Source: Acridotheres tristis (taxonomy: Eukaryota > Chordata > Aves > Passeriformes > Sturnidae). Taken from it: a stretch of DNA of 64,000 nt. The stretch spans positions 21,519,501 to 21,583,500 of the forward strand of contig CM072892.1 in the NCBI GenBank assembly GCA_037013685.1, in the 5' to 3' direction. A program made the translations under genes and the position numbers. Positions 48,694 to 60,600 of this stretch are shown in pieces. The notes under the pieces were generated by a model, which saw only the letters and a program-made list of their open reading frames with translations, had not been told where the DNA came from and ran no database searches. How positions within the stretch are numbered: position 1 is the stretch's first letter; each line of letters begins with the position of its first letter.

Positions 48694-51600
48694 ATGAGCA
48701 GGGCGCGGGCGGACGAGGAGGAGTACTGGCACAGCTCCAAGTTTCGGGCCTTCACCTTCGACGATGAGGATGACGAGCTCTCGCAGGTAGGAAGGGTCCG
48801 ACCCTGGAACCGCCGGTAAGATACCCTCGCCGTGTGAGCCCCTGTAGCCAGCCCAGGCCTCGGCCCTGCACATCGCGGAGAGTTGATGTTCTGTAGGTGG
48901 ATTGTCACCTCCTGCCCACTGCGGAGGGTACCGAGGGCTCCCGTCCTTCCACAGTAGCTAGTCCGAAATCTCCTTAGGACGTGGTTCCTCGCCCACGCGC
49001 CGAACTGCATCTCCCGCTGGCTGAGCTGTTAGTGTCCGTGTAGGTGTCCTTGGGGTTCCCAGTGGTGAGGAAAGGCTACTGTGTCTGCTGCGCACCTACA
49101 GGACTAAAATACTATCCCGAGCAGAAGCAATGAAAGCTGAAGAAGCTGTATTCGAAGTTCTTTGGGGGATGTTTGACGGTAATAGGAAACGAAGTGTGTA
49201 CTGCAATTCTGATGGTCCTTATGGAAGGTCACTCTTTTTTGTGTAGCTAAAGGAATCTAAACGGGCAGTGAACAGCCTTCGGGATATTGTCGATGATGAT
49301 GATGACGACCTCGAGAGGGTCAGCTGGAGTGGAGAACCTGTGGGAAGTAAGTGCAGAAATACTGCAAATTGTCCTTGAGATAGAGGAGGTTTAAAATTGC
49401 TGCTTACATCAGGAGTATTATTTGCTATCTAATCTAATTCTAGTCTCCCAGGTCACGTTGTGAGCTACTTGATTTACCTGAGCAGATCCGCTGAAAAGAG
49501 CATGAGTAGAAGCCCAAATTGTGTTAAAAAGAGGAGTGCAGACAAGTGGAGGGAATTCACTATGTTTTTTCTAATATATAGCCAGGCTCAGAGCAGGTAT
49601 TTTGAAGGTTATGGATTGACACTCATCATGCTCAGGTGGCCTGCGAGATTCTAGGTGATCATTTCCTTCACACCACTGCCTGAAATGGCACTATTTAAAG
49701 TTTCTGTGTTTCAGCACTTTAAGCAGAAAATCCAAGGTTTAATGTGTATTTATCAAATGACTCTTATGCTTGAAATGTGAAAGGGAGCTGTAAACATTAA
49801 GCAGTTGTGTTTCTAGTGATGATGGGAGCGAGCTCATGGCCCACAGACAATGCTGTGTGTTGTGCTTTTGAGTTCATGACCCACAGAATTATGACACTTG
49901 CCAGCCAGTGTCAAACCATGAAAATTTACATATGGATTACACAAAGGATGTTCAAAGATTGATCTTATCCTTTGCTGTAGCTCCTCCCTCTGCTTTCCTT
50001 TCCCACCCAGGATCTCTCTACCTATTGTGGTTTTTTGTCTATCATTCTGATCCTAAAATATGTGTGTTGTGCAGCAGTGTGAAAACAAGGGGAAACTGTA
50101 TTGAACGGGCAGGAGGGAGACATAGGTATTGTTGCCAGCAGAGGCAACAATGAGAGCTGTTTCATCTGTATGGGAAAGAAAACTATCTTAGTCTTCAGTG
50201 TTCAGGAAAGCATGCCCTTAGGTTCTGCGATTTGAGGTAGGCCAGAGACTCTGTCTTGCTTTGTACTTTTAGAACAGGGACTATGCTTTGTCCCATGCAA
50301 CAATATATAAATGGTGGGGGTGTCTATGTATTCCTTTTACACAAGCCATAGACAGCTGTACAGCGTTGCTGAAACCAGCCATTTCTGGAGGACAACATGC
50401 CTCTGTTTAACAAGCAGCATTACATGAAGTAGAATTCTGCACGGAGAGATGCACTGCATCTACTTAGTGCTGAGGGTTAGACCTACCAAGATGTGCTAGT
50501 GCAGAACTGACCAGCACACATCTGGTAATGTTTCTGCTGTGCCAGAAGATCATTCTTTACAGGCTGTTTTTCGGTTAAAAATGACCTGTCTGCACACAGG
50601 TATCTCCTGGTCTATCAAAGAGTCAGCCTCTGGCAGCACTAGCTCCCTGGATGGCCGAGACTCCAGCCTACAGAAGGGCTCTTCTTCCTATGCTGCTCTT
50701 CCCAAACAAGCTTCTTCCTACTCCCTAAGCAGCCTGTTCAAAGGTGAGGTTCATTATATACCATACTGACAAATGTGTTTTTCCTTAAGATTGTCAAGGG
50801 GCAACTGTGTTATCTTAGGTAAATTTTTTTATCTGAAGTGTGTTGCAAGACAGGGATGCTCCAATCTCTCCTCAGGGTGGAAGCGTATTGCTCACTGGTC
50901 AGAAATTGAAGACTGTCTTGTGCAGTAGATCACATGTTTCTGTGGAGTGGGAAGGGGCTTTGGAGATTATGGCTTCTTAAAATCCGGGTTCCAAAGAAAG
51001 CAAGGTAGAGCACAGCACTGTGTGGCAATCCATTTGGTTGGTGGAAAAGAGCAGGCTGCAAAGGGGCTGGCTTGACCCTTGTAGACTTCATTTGATTTTC
51101 AGTTCTGTAGAGAAGACAGATTGATTATCCTTTATTTGGAGCTTAGCTGGCTGCTGTTGGTATTGGTTCAGCAAACACGTGATAGCAGTGGCAGCATAGC
51201 TGGTTACAGGGGAATTGTGCAGCAGGCCATGGGCAAACATACACAGCTTGCAGGAGTTCAGCTCTGTTCTCTCACAGCCATACAACAAAACAGCTTTTAC
51301 TTTGTCTCTCTTTCTTTGGGGTGTTTTTTTATTCTCAACTTTGACAATAAAGTGATGAAGAAAGGCATCCAAATTGAAGCCCTGTTGGATGGAGCTGTCC
51401 ATGTTGCCATGGCCTATGTTGCAGTGCTATGTCCTTGAGCCTCTGCTCTGCAGGTAGATGAATGAATTCAGGCTCTAATCTCTCCTGGCCTCAGCACCAA
51501 GAGGGCACGTGGGGATGGAGTGTGATATGGTTTGCAATGCCACAGACAGTTTCAATGCCTTAGAATGTAAGCAGGTGAGCCCCAGCAGTGCTGGTGTGGT

Positions 51601-54600
51601 GTGAATCACTGTACGGGGTGGCTGGTTCTACAGTGGCATAACTGCAGTAAACTGGCTTGCAGTCTAGTTTTATATTCCCTGTGCAGGAGATGTTGCTGGT
51701 GAAGGGGCAGTGTCTCATCAGTGTTTTTATTTCAGGACGAAACAAACTCTCAAGTTTCCAGTCCCTTTCAGATGGTAAGTTTTGTGTCCCTGCCTCATTC
51801 TGGGAGGGGTGCAGATTTACATGAAACAAAACATTTACAAAAAAAGGGGAAGTGTCATTTGCCTTATGATGTAAAAAGGGAAACTGAATTACATGCTGTC
51901 TAAAAGTTTAATCATGGATTGTTCTTTCCTCAAAGAAATTAAAGAATTGGCATGATGATTTGGGGTAATTACTTAATGTACAACTGACAAGTGTTCTAAA
52001 GTAATGCTGATTGCCATTTGATGCTTAAGCTTGGGTCTTCTGCCATGAAAACCAAGAAAGAGATAGGTTTGGAAGTGAATGTGAATCAGGATTTTCATGT
52101 GCTACTCATCTGTGCCTTTCCCTCTCAGCCCTCACTGACACGGGAGTTAAAAACTATGCCCCAGAGCTGCGCAGACCGAGAGCTGAGTACAAGGTGAGCA
52201 GCCTGTGCTTGTTGTATGCTGAGATTAGTGAACTTCCTACTCTGCTGGTTTCATGGGAAGTGATTACTTGCTGTTTCAGACAGAAGAGGGCAATGTCGGG
52301 AGTAGAACAGGGAACTGCAAAATGCAGCCTTGCAGTAATTTAAGCGTTCTCTGCTTTTGCTCAGAAGTACGGAGCTTTGCTGGGTGTCTTGGTTTTGCTT
52401 ACTCCTTTTAATGAATAGCCCAGCAGTCTTTGTGGAAAGGATTTCAAAATAGTGCTTTGATGTAAGCTGCTTTCATGCTGGGTCAGATAAACTGGCAATC
52501 ACATGTGGTTTTTACATTTTTTAAAATATGAGTGTTTTGAAATTTCCTGTTCGTGAATCACTGGGACAACACAGAGGGAGCTGTGCAGAGGCAGTGTTCC
52601 AGCTGGCAGGGATGTTTGTCTACCAGATATGCAGTGGTAGGTGTTGGAAAATCTGGAGGATTTTGGGACTGTGTGGATTCCTCTTACTACATGTGAGATT
52701 GTGGTTCCATGTCCCTAGGTCCAGGCAGTAACAGGACTGAGCCCATATTCCCTACAGCTACAGACATGCACAATGCTAACACAGCTGCCTGCATGGATTA
52801 ACACAGACAGAAAACAACGCCTTTATGAATAGACACATATAGAAAACACTCAAGCTTGATCCTGAGCTTCTTTTCTGTCTGACCAATTCCTTTAGTGAAC
52901 ATACACACACTCTATGGGTCCCTCCAGTAGCTGGTCTTAGACATCTGGTTTGCTTTGTAGCTGAATCCCAGACCCCAGTCTCCTCCAGTAGCTGGCACTT
53001 GTATCCTTGAGCTGCTACGGGTGATGGGGTCGTGGTCCACCTGTCTTTGGCCATCTGGTCCTCCCCAGGTTGGTGTATTTTGTCAATTAGCCATTAATAA
53101 CATAACCTAGCAGACTTCCTCAAAGCACATCAGGAGAAACAAGACTACCCTGTTGTCTTCTGGGCCTGCAGAAGTAGTGAAACAGGAAGGAGAAGGATTA
53201 TACAGCCTCTTAAATGCAGACAGGAGTGGCGTAAGTGGGGTGGAACAGAGAAGGGAAAGATAGTGGCAGCTTTTGATGAGTGTCCTGACAGTGACAGGGT
53301 GAGAAACTGCCTCTGGCCAGAGGTGCTGGAGGGAACCCTGGTGCTCAGGATATTTGACGTTCAGCTATACACTGCTTTGAGAGACTCATGTGCAGAGGTC
53401 CCCTAATAGGACTGGATCAGACCTTTCATCCTTAGATTTGGACTTGCAATAAATCTTCAATGGATTTAAAATTCAGTGTCCTCAGAGCTGGTTCTTGTTG
53501 CTCCCTTTCTCTGGGCCTTTTGAGGCAGAAAGCTGAATTGCAACCACTGGCTTGAGTGCCTCACAGAGACCTAGATGACTTTATGGTGTCTGAGTTAGGA
53601 GTGGCTCAGGCCACCATCACTTTTTATCCAGTGCTTCTGATCATAGTGTCTGCTTGCTGCAAGGGGAAAATTCTGGTCGTTGCAGTAGTGGTAGCATATT
53701 ACCTTAAGATGGTCCTCTTCCAGGCTTCAATGCCCTTGTCACATTGTCCTTGTCTTGTGCGACTCCCCAGGTGCTTGCCTGAGGCTGTTGTCCCTGTGCT
53801 GTCCACACTGCTGTGAAAGGCTCACCAGCAGAAGTCTGTCTGAATTGTAACAAGAAACTGATTCCTTGCCCTTCAGTTTTGGGTTAGTCTGTTTTGCATG
53901 TACTTTGTTTGTCCTGAAAGCAACATAGTTTGCAAGGAGAACAATCTGATGCAATGCACTTCTTATAAAGCATATGATTACAGACACTACTGAGGCAATA
54001 GAAAGGCTATGTTAACATATGAGCCTTTAGCTTCCCTCCACACCAGCATATGCAGAGTCTGAGGGCTCAGCATTTGCACCTGAAAAATGTACATATGCAT
54101 CCTACTAACACCTTTCCTGGAGCAGCTGAATGATGAATGTGAGTAGCTACATGTGAGCCGTCATTGATGCAGCAGAAGTGGAAAGCAGCTCAGAGACTGC
54201 TGAAATGATCTGAGGCTTAAGAGTGCTTTATTTTTCTTGTGTCAGGATTACAGCAGTGACTGGAGCCCGAAAGATACAGTCAGGCGAATGCAGAGGGGCA
54301 AGGTAAGGACTTTGCCCTCCCACTTGCTTGTAAGAGATGGAGGGTGGGTGGTGCTAAAATGCTTTACACTTTCCTGTGCTCCTGGCTGTTCTGGGAGCAA
54401 GGAGGGGATCTGTGTTGCTTGCAGCACCTAGCAGGGATGGTGGTCTGCCTGTCTGTTACTTTGCCAGGTGGCACTGCTGGAATCACACTAGCTCAGGAGC
54501 AGCAGGAGAACTTCAGGGTTTTGTTGCTTTGTTTACTTGAGTTGTCCCCTCAGCAAGGCTCTGACAGTAGGTATCTCTACTGCTGTGTCCCTTTCTACCC

Positions 54601-57600
54601 TTTCTGCTCCCTGGGGCTGGGTGTATTTTAAAAACCTGAGGGATTGAGGCTTTATCTCCATTCTCAGTTGGTGGCAAATGGAGGGAGAAAGACAGAAATG
54701 GTTTCACTGGAGCTGTAATCTTAGTTTCAGCTGCTTCAGTGTCCAGTGAATACATAGATAGAATGTGGTTTCACTCTGCATGTGTCTTCTCAAAGGCTGA
54801 GGTGAACTAAAGGCTGAGAGAGGCCACAGATATGGGGTAGGAAGAAGGGAGAAAGAGTTATGACTCTACTTTTCTGGTCTCCTTTGTGAAAAGGGGCCTG
54901 TAGAGTTCTCTTCTACTGTCAGGGCTCATGGTTTGTGGTGTACAGGAAAGTTTTGTCTTGTTACAAGGGTGTTTGTGCTGAATGTACCTTGTGTGCTGTC
55001 CTAGACTGGGCAGTAATGAGGCTTGACTGCAGCCCCTGTGGACAGATTTCCAGGGATTGTGCAGCATGTCGTTTCAGCTAAATGAGAATTTCTCCACTGA
55101 TTGGGAGGGCAATTGTGCATGTTGCTGAAGGGCTTATGGGGGAGGAATAAATAATACCTTGGATTCAGCCTGAGGACTGTCTCATGTCCCACATGCCTAC
55201 TTCTTCCTGTTCTATCTCCAGGTCTGCTCTCTAGAGAGATTTCGGTCCCTGCAGGACAAGCTGGTGCTCTTGGATGAAGCTGTGGCAGGGCATGATGGGA
55301 ATGTCATTACAGCTGTGAGTCTTGCTGGGGCTGTATAGGGCTGGGCCTTCTGGGTGGCCCCACAGAGAGTGCTTGTGAGAATGCAGTCAGCTGGCCACCC
55401 AGTCTTGCAAGACTGGGGGGTATTCTTTAGTTCAAACCAAACAGTTACTGGAAGGTGTCAAAGCTTAAGACTTTAAGGGAAATACTGTATTCCTGCTGTC
55501 TTTCCTGCCACTCTGCAGAACTGATGTTAATAAGAAGGAATATGATCCATCAGCCTTACAGATTTTTGCAACTGCTTCTTGAAGGTCAAGGTTTAATCTG
55601 CTCATTGCAGCACAGAAGATCTGAGACCTGGCATTTGTGATCTGGGACCTCACCAGTTTTTCTGGCTTTTAAATGAAATGGGATTGTGTCAGAGCTTCCT
55701 TCATCCAGGTCTTTTAATTCCTTGGATTTTGCATGGGAAGGTTTTCCTTTGTAAATTTTGATCTCACTCATCCAAACACCAGAGTAGGGGCTTAGGCAGA
55801 AACCTAGGCAGCTGTGGCCCAGGCTCACTGCTTTTCCTGGGTATAGTGGGTACCAGAATTAAGTTCAGTAAAACACAGCTGTAAGAGCTGTGTTTTCAGA
55901 GGCCCTTTGCAAAAGCTTCTCTAGGCCTTGACCAGTGTGCTCTTCGTTTGTCTGTCTTAATTCTGAGCTGTCTGTCTGTGCTCACAGGTCCTGATATTCC
56001 TGAAACGGACGCTAAGGAGAGGTGAGCGTGACTGGGGTGGGGATTTCTGTAGTGTGTTTCAGTGAAGGACAGAGGGGGTTATTCTTTCACTGGGTGCAAG
56101 TTACAAAGAGAGCACTGGGGTATTGCTTTTTGCTAAGCATGAAGTATTTTTGTAGCAAGTGTGATGTGGGAGGTGGGGGGATGGTGATGCCTACAAAGGC
56201 TCCAGAAAGGAGCTTTAAGCAGTGGTAGGTGATGGTGATGGGATGAATGAAAATGAACCTGTAGAGGTAGCCCATGGATGTGAATTCAGCTGTTAGCCCA
56301 GTGATTGGGCTTTTCTGTGCTCCAGCCTCCAAGACTGTGATTCGAGATGGGATAAGGTTGTTGAATCCTGCCAATGACTTTCAGCTCCATGCACTGTGCT
56401 AAGTCATGTTCGTGTGGTAACGCTATCTTACTTTACCCCCCCTGTATATAAACTCTCTCCCCTGCAGAGATCTTGTTTCGGGAGCTGGAGGTGCGGCAGG
56501 TGGCCTTGTGCCATCTCATCCATTTCCTCAGAGAGACGGGTGAGCAGAAATTCCTTCTGGATCTGCTCAGGTGAGGCTGTTGATCCATCTTGTGGCAGGG
56601 CTGAGCACAGCGCTAGGGACCTGCCTCCCGGTTAATGCTTGTTAATTCCTTTTTGCAGATTCTTAGATAGGACTGAGGAAGTTGCTGTGAGTATTCCCAG
56701 GAGCATATGCTCCCTTACTGCAGGGGGAGGTTGGCTGTAGAGTGTGTGGGAATCAGGTGAAAGCTTTTTGTCTCCATTTCACCCTCTGGAATATTGTATC
56801 TCCCAAATTCATGAGAACAGACTGCCTCTTTCTTGTCTCCCTCCAGCTGTCTCAGTACCGGGAGCATTTGAACATCCAGGATGTAGAAAAAAGGAGGGAA
56901 TTTCTCAAAAGTTGCATTGGGTAAGAAAAAATGCAGAAGCAGGGAAGGGATGTGGATTCTTCACAGAAGGTGGTAGTGAAGAAAATTAGACCTGTGTGCC
57001 AGTGCAATGGCTATGTGGTTTGAGGGCTGATGTTGGTTCTCCCTTAGTGGGGGGTGGGAGTAGAGTTGTGGATATAGTGTAGACCAGATCATTTGTGGTG
57101 ATCACTAGTCCAGCAGCTTTTGCTGTTTATTCAGGAGGAAAGATGCTTCAAAGGACTTTTTGCTCATTTACCCTTCAGATTGTAATGGGTGAAAATCTGG
57201 GTGCCTGAGTACTTGAGGAAATTGGTAGCATCCACTTTTGGTTATTCTATGAGAATGTCTAGGAGAGAGCCAGCTGGAGTGGGCAATGGGTCAGGAACTT
57301 GAGTACCCACTAGCCATTCAAGCTGGGAAAAATTTGAGCTTGTTTGATAGAAAAAAAAAAATTATTCTAAGTGTACTTAGTAGTAAATGAAGGATTATTT
57401 ACCTAAGAGCTGGTCACAGTGTCTCTTTCCTTCATGTCTGGCCAGGCTGCCATTTTCAGCTGAGGATACTTCCCATATCCAAGACCATTATACTTTGTTG
57501 GAGCGACAGATTATCATTGAGGTATGACATCTTCTCTGCTAGTCAGGAGATGGCTGGGACTACCTGTGAGATCTCTTGCTGTCCCTAACTTACACCACTT

Positions 57601-60600
57601 TGGATTTAACAAGCCTACTCTGGTTAGTGTAGTTGTAATTGCTATTCAGGCTGTTGTGCCAGGCACATGTGAAATACCAGATCTGGGACTTGATAGCATG
57701 TTGGGGCTGTGTTGCACATTGCTGTCACAACACTCTCTCTAGGTCTCTATCCCACAGCTAAACAGGAAGTTGACCTGGCTCACGTTCACCCTGTCTGTCT
57801 TCCCGATTCCACAGGCTAATGATCGGCACTTGGAGATGGCTGGGCAGTCAGAGCTATTTCGCAAATACCCTCGAAAGGCTTCAATTCTCAACATGCCACT
57901 AGTGACTACTCTCTTCTATGCCTGTTTCTACCACTACACAGAGGCTGAGGTGAGGATGATGTGGCAGAAGATAAGGTTGCATCTCATCCTTCTAGCCCTC
58001 AAGATGTGAGGTGGTCAAACTGTGGCGTGTTAAGGAAAGAAAGGGAAAGAAAGGTCATATTTAATCGCTCAGAGAGACTTTGTCACGTGGCACCAGATTG
58101 GAGTTTTGTGCTCCAGGACATTCAACCTGGCACAATTTGTCAGGGAGTCTAGAAGCCACTGTAAATCCCATGAGGCTGAGGTGTGTGGTACTGGTCTTGG
58201 AGGTGCTGGAGGTGCGCCAGTTGAGGATGTAGGGAAACCAGACCAGACAGATAATGTGTAGGATAGCTGCTCCCTTCTGCCAGCTGCTTCCTCCTGTGGC
58301 ACTGGCATGAGCAAAAAGCATTAAAATATTGAGAAGATTGACTCTCTACAAGGCAGATGGCTTACATCAGGTGTCTGAACCCCTACTGTGGCCTGCCCTT
58401 CTGAGTTTGCACTGACTTGTCTGCTTTCTCTAGGGTATGTTCAGCAGCCCCACCAACCTGAAGAAAACATTTAAGGTGCGTGAGTCTCCCCTGTTGTGGC
58501 AGCACTAGCTGAAAACATGTGCAGACTAACTGTATATAATGAAGGGGGCTCAGTAGGAGGAATTTGAGGGGCTCGACACTGAGCTAGGGAGGGGGCCATG
58601 GCATCCTTTTTGAGCAGGGCCCTTCTGGAGTCTCAGAAAGTCCAGTGGGAGCTATGTGGAGACTTTCAAAGGATGTACCCTGTCTGCAGCAGCACTTGCA
58701 AATCCCCACTTACTACTCTCTGCAGTGCTGTGTGTGGCATCAGGCAGCATCTTGACTCTGCCCAGGTGTTGGTGTGGGTCCTGAGAGGGCTGGGGCAGAT
58801 GCCATTCTTGTCCAGCACACATGGGCCTTCTGAGCTGTGCTACTATTCTGACTGCAGCTTTCTGCCTTGCAGATTCCTGATAAGCAGTATGTGCTGACTG
58901 CCCTGGCTGCCCGTGCCAAGCTGCGGGCCTGGGGTGATGTGGATGCCCTCCTCACCACCAAGGTGAGCTGCAGAAAGCCTTACTGGGGACACAGTCCCAA
59001 ATACTGGTGTCTTCTACTGATAGCTGACTTGTTCTGGAGTTACTGGACAGACTGGTTTTATTTCAGCAGGGCCCAGCACCTCTGCTGCAGGGTGTTACAA
59101 TACTTTCCTCCTTTCCCTGCCCAAGACCTCTGCTGGGCCTGGCTTGGCTGCAGCAATAAGGTCAGAGAAGGAGGCTGCCCCTGAGCTCTGTTACCAAAGG
59201 GATTGCAGCCAGCCTGTCCCTAGCCACTGTGTGAAGGGTTCTGCCTGGGGTGCATGTGGTGGCTGTGGAGTATGTTGCTGGCACTGGGAGAAAAAACCAC
59301 CATATTCTTGTGGCTGGAGGGATTGTCCTTTTGGGTTAACATAGGTTTGGTTCTCATTTCAGAACTGGCTGGGTTACACCAAGAAGAAGGCACCTATTGG
59401 CTTCCACCGGGTGGTGGAGATCTTGCAGAGGAACAATGCTCCTGTGCAGGTGAGCCAGGAACCCCTGCTTATGTCCTGCTCTTTGATGGGATTTGGTGTA
59501 TGAATGACTCCTCGGGTGAGCTGCTTCCTTGCTGGAAGTGGGAGAAGCTTGCTGAATCTGGCTCTGCCAGGTGGGTGCAGCACTCAGCTGAGTGCCCATG
59601 CACCAACAGAAGGTGTGGGTGGCATTGAGGGCTGGGTCCTAGCTCTGACTGCAAGAGGGACAGCAGGCCAAAGTTAGCTGGGAACTCTTTTCCCATGTGC
59701 ATTGCCACCTTTCTTTGCTACATTAAATTTTCTTGTTCTTAATCTGGCTGGCAGTAATTAACCTGATATGTAGGAACCAGGTAGACTAAGACTGTTGATA
59801 GGAGGAAAAGTGCCAGGAAAAACTCCAGACGTGAGGAGAACAGAATTCAGGCTGCTCAGGGAAATGGTGAGGTTCCATGGGAAAATGTTTTTGCAGGCAG
59901 TGGGGTCCATCATTCGCTTTTTAAACATGATCTTCTAAGGGTACACGAGCAGGCAATTCCCAAATGTTGAAAGTCAAGCAGGCAAGGCAGGCCAGCTTGA
60001 TTGAGCAGGAATCTTCTCTTGGAAATAAGACAAAAAAGGAAGGTGTGGAAGCAAGGTCAAATGACATGAGAAGAATACAGAGATGCTGCTTGCCACTGTA
60101 GGGAGAAAAATTCGTGCAGCCAAAACACTTCTGGAGTTGAAGCTGGCCAGAGCTGTGGGGAACAATAAAGAGGTTTTACAAATATTTTAATGGCAATAAG
60201 CAGTGTAGCAATAACATTGGCCCATTACAGGATGAGGATGGTCACCTCACAAGCAGATGATGGATCAAGTGGGTCTCAGTGCCCTGAGATGGAGGACAGT
60301 GACTGCAAAAATGGTCAACTCCCAGTCGACCCTGGATCTATGCAGGATCTGCTGCTTCAGTTGGAAATCTATGGGGCACGATGGGATTCATCAGAGAATA
60401 CTCAAAGAGCCAGCTGATGTCATCGCAAAACCTCTCAATGATTTTTTGGGTCTTGGAAATTTGGAGAGATCTCAGATGACTAGAGGCTGGTTAATGTCTC
60501 AGTTTTCCAGGAGGCAAGAAGGAGGACTTTGGAGACTGTAGGCCTGCTAGTCTCATTTCAGTGCATGATAGAGTTGTAGGGAAAATTATTCTGGGAGATA

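Larger units (their letters stand above)
47890..49025. promoter_or_regulatory. Bidirectional CpG-island promoter of AHSA1 and VIPAS39
   Basis: The two start codons point away from each other, 600 bases apart (48094 and 48694), inside one GC-rich, CpG-dense island. Visible elements are an inverted CCAAT box (ATTGG at 48220-48224) flanked by GC-box-like strings, an HSE-like triplet at 48132-48146, and three ZNF143/SBS-like motifs between 48383 and 48507. A fourth lies in VIPAS39 intron 2 at 49003-49020. There is no obvious TATA box, as expected for a housekeeping promoter. Confidence 0.85.
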
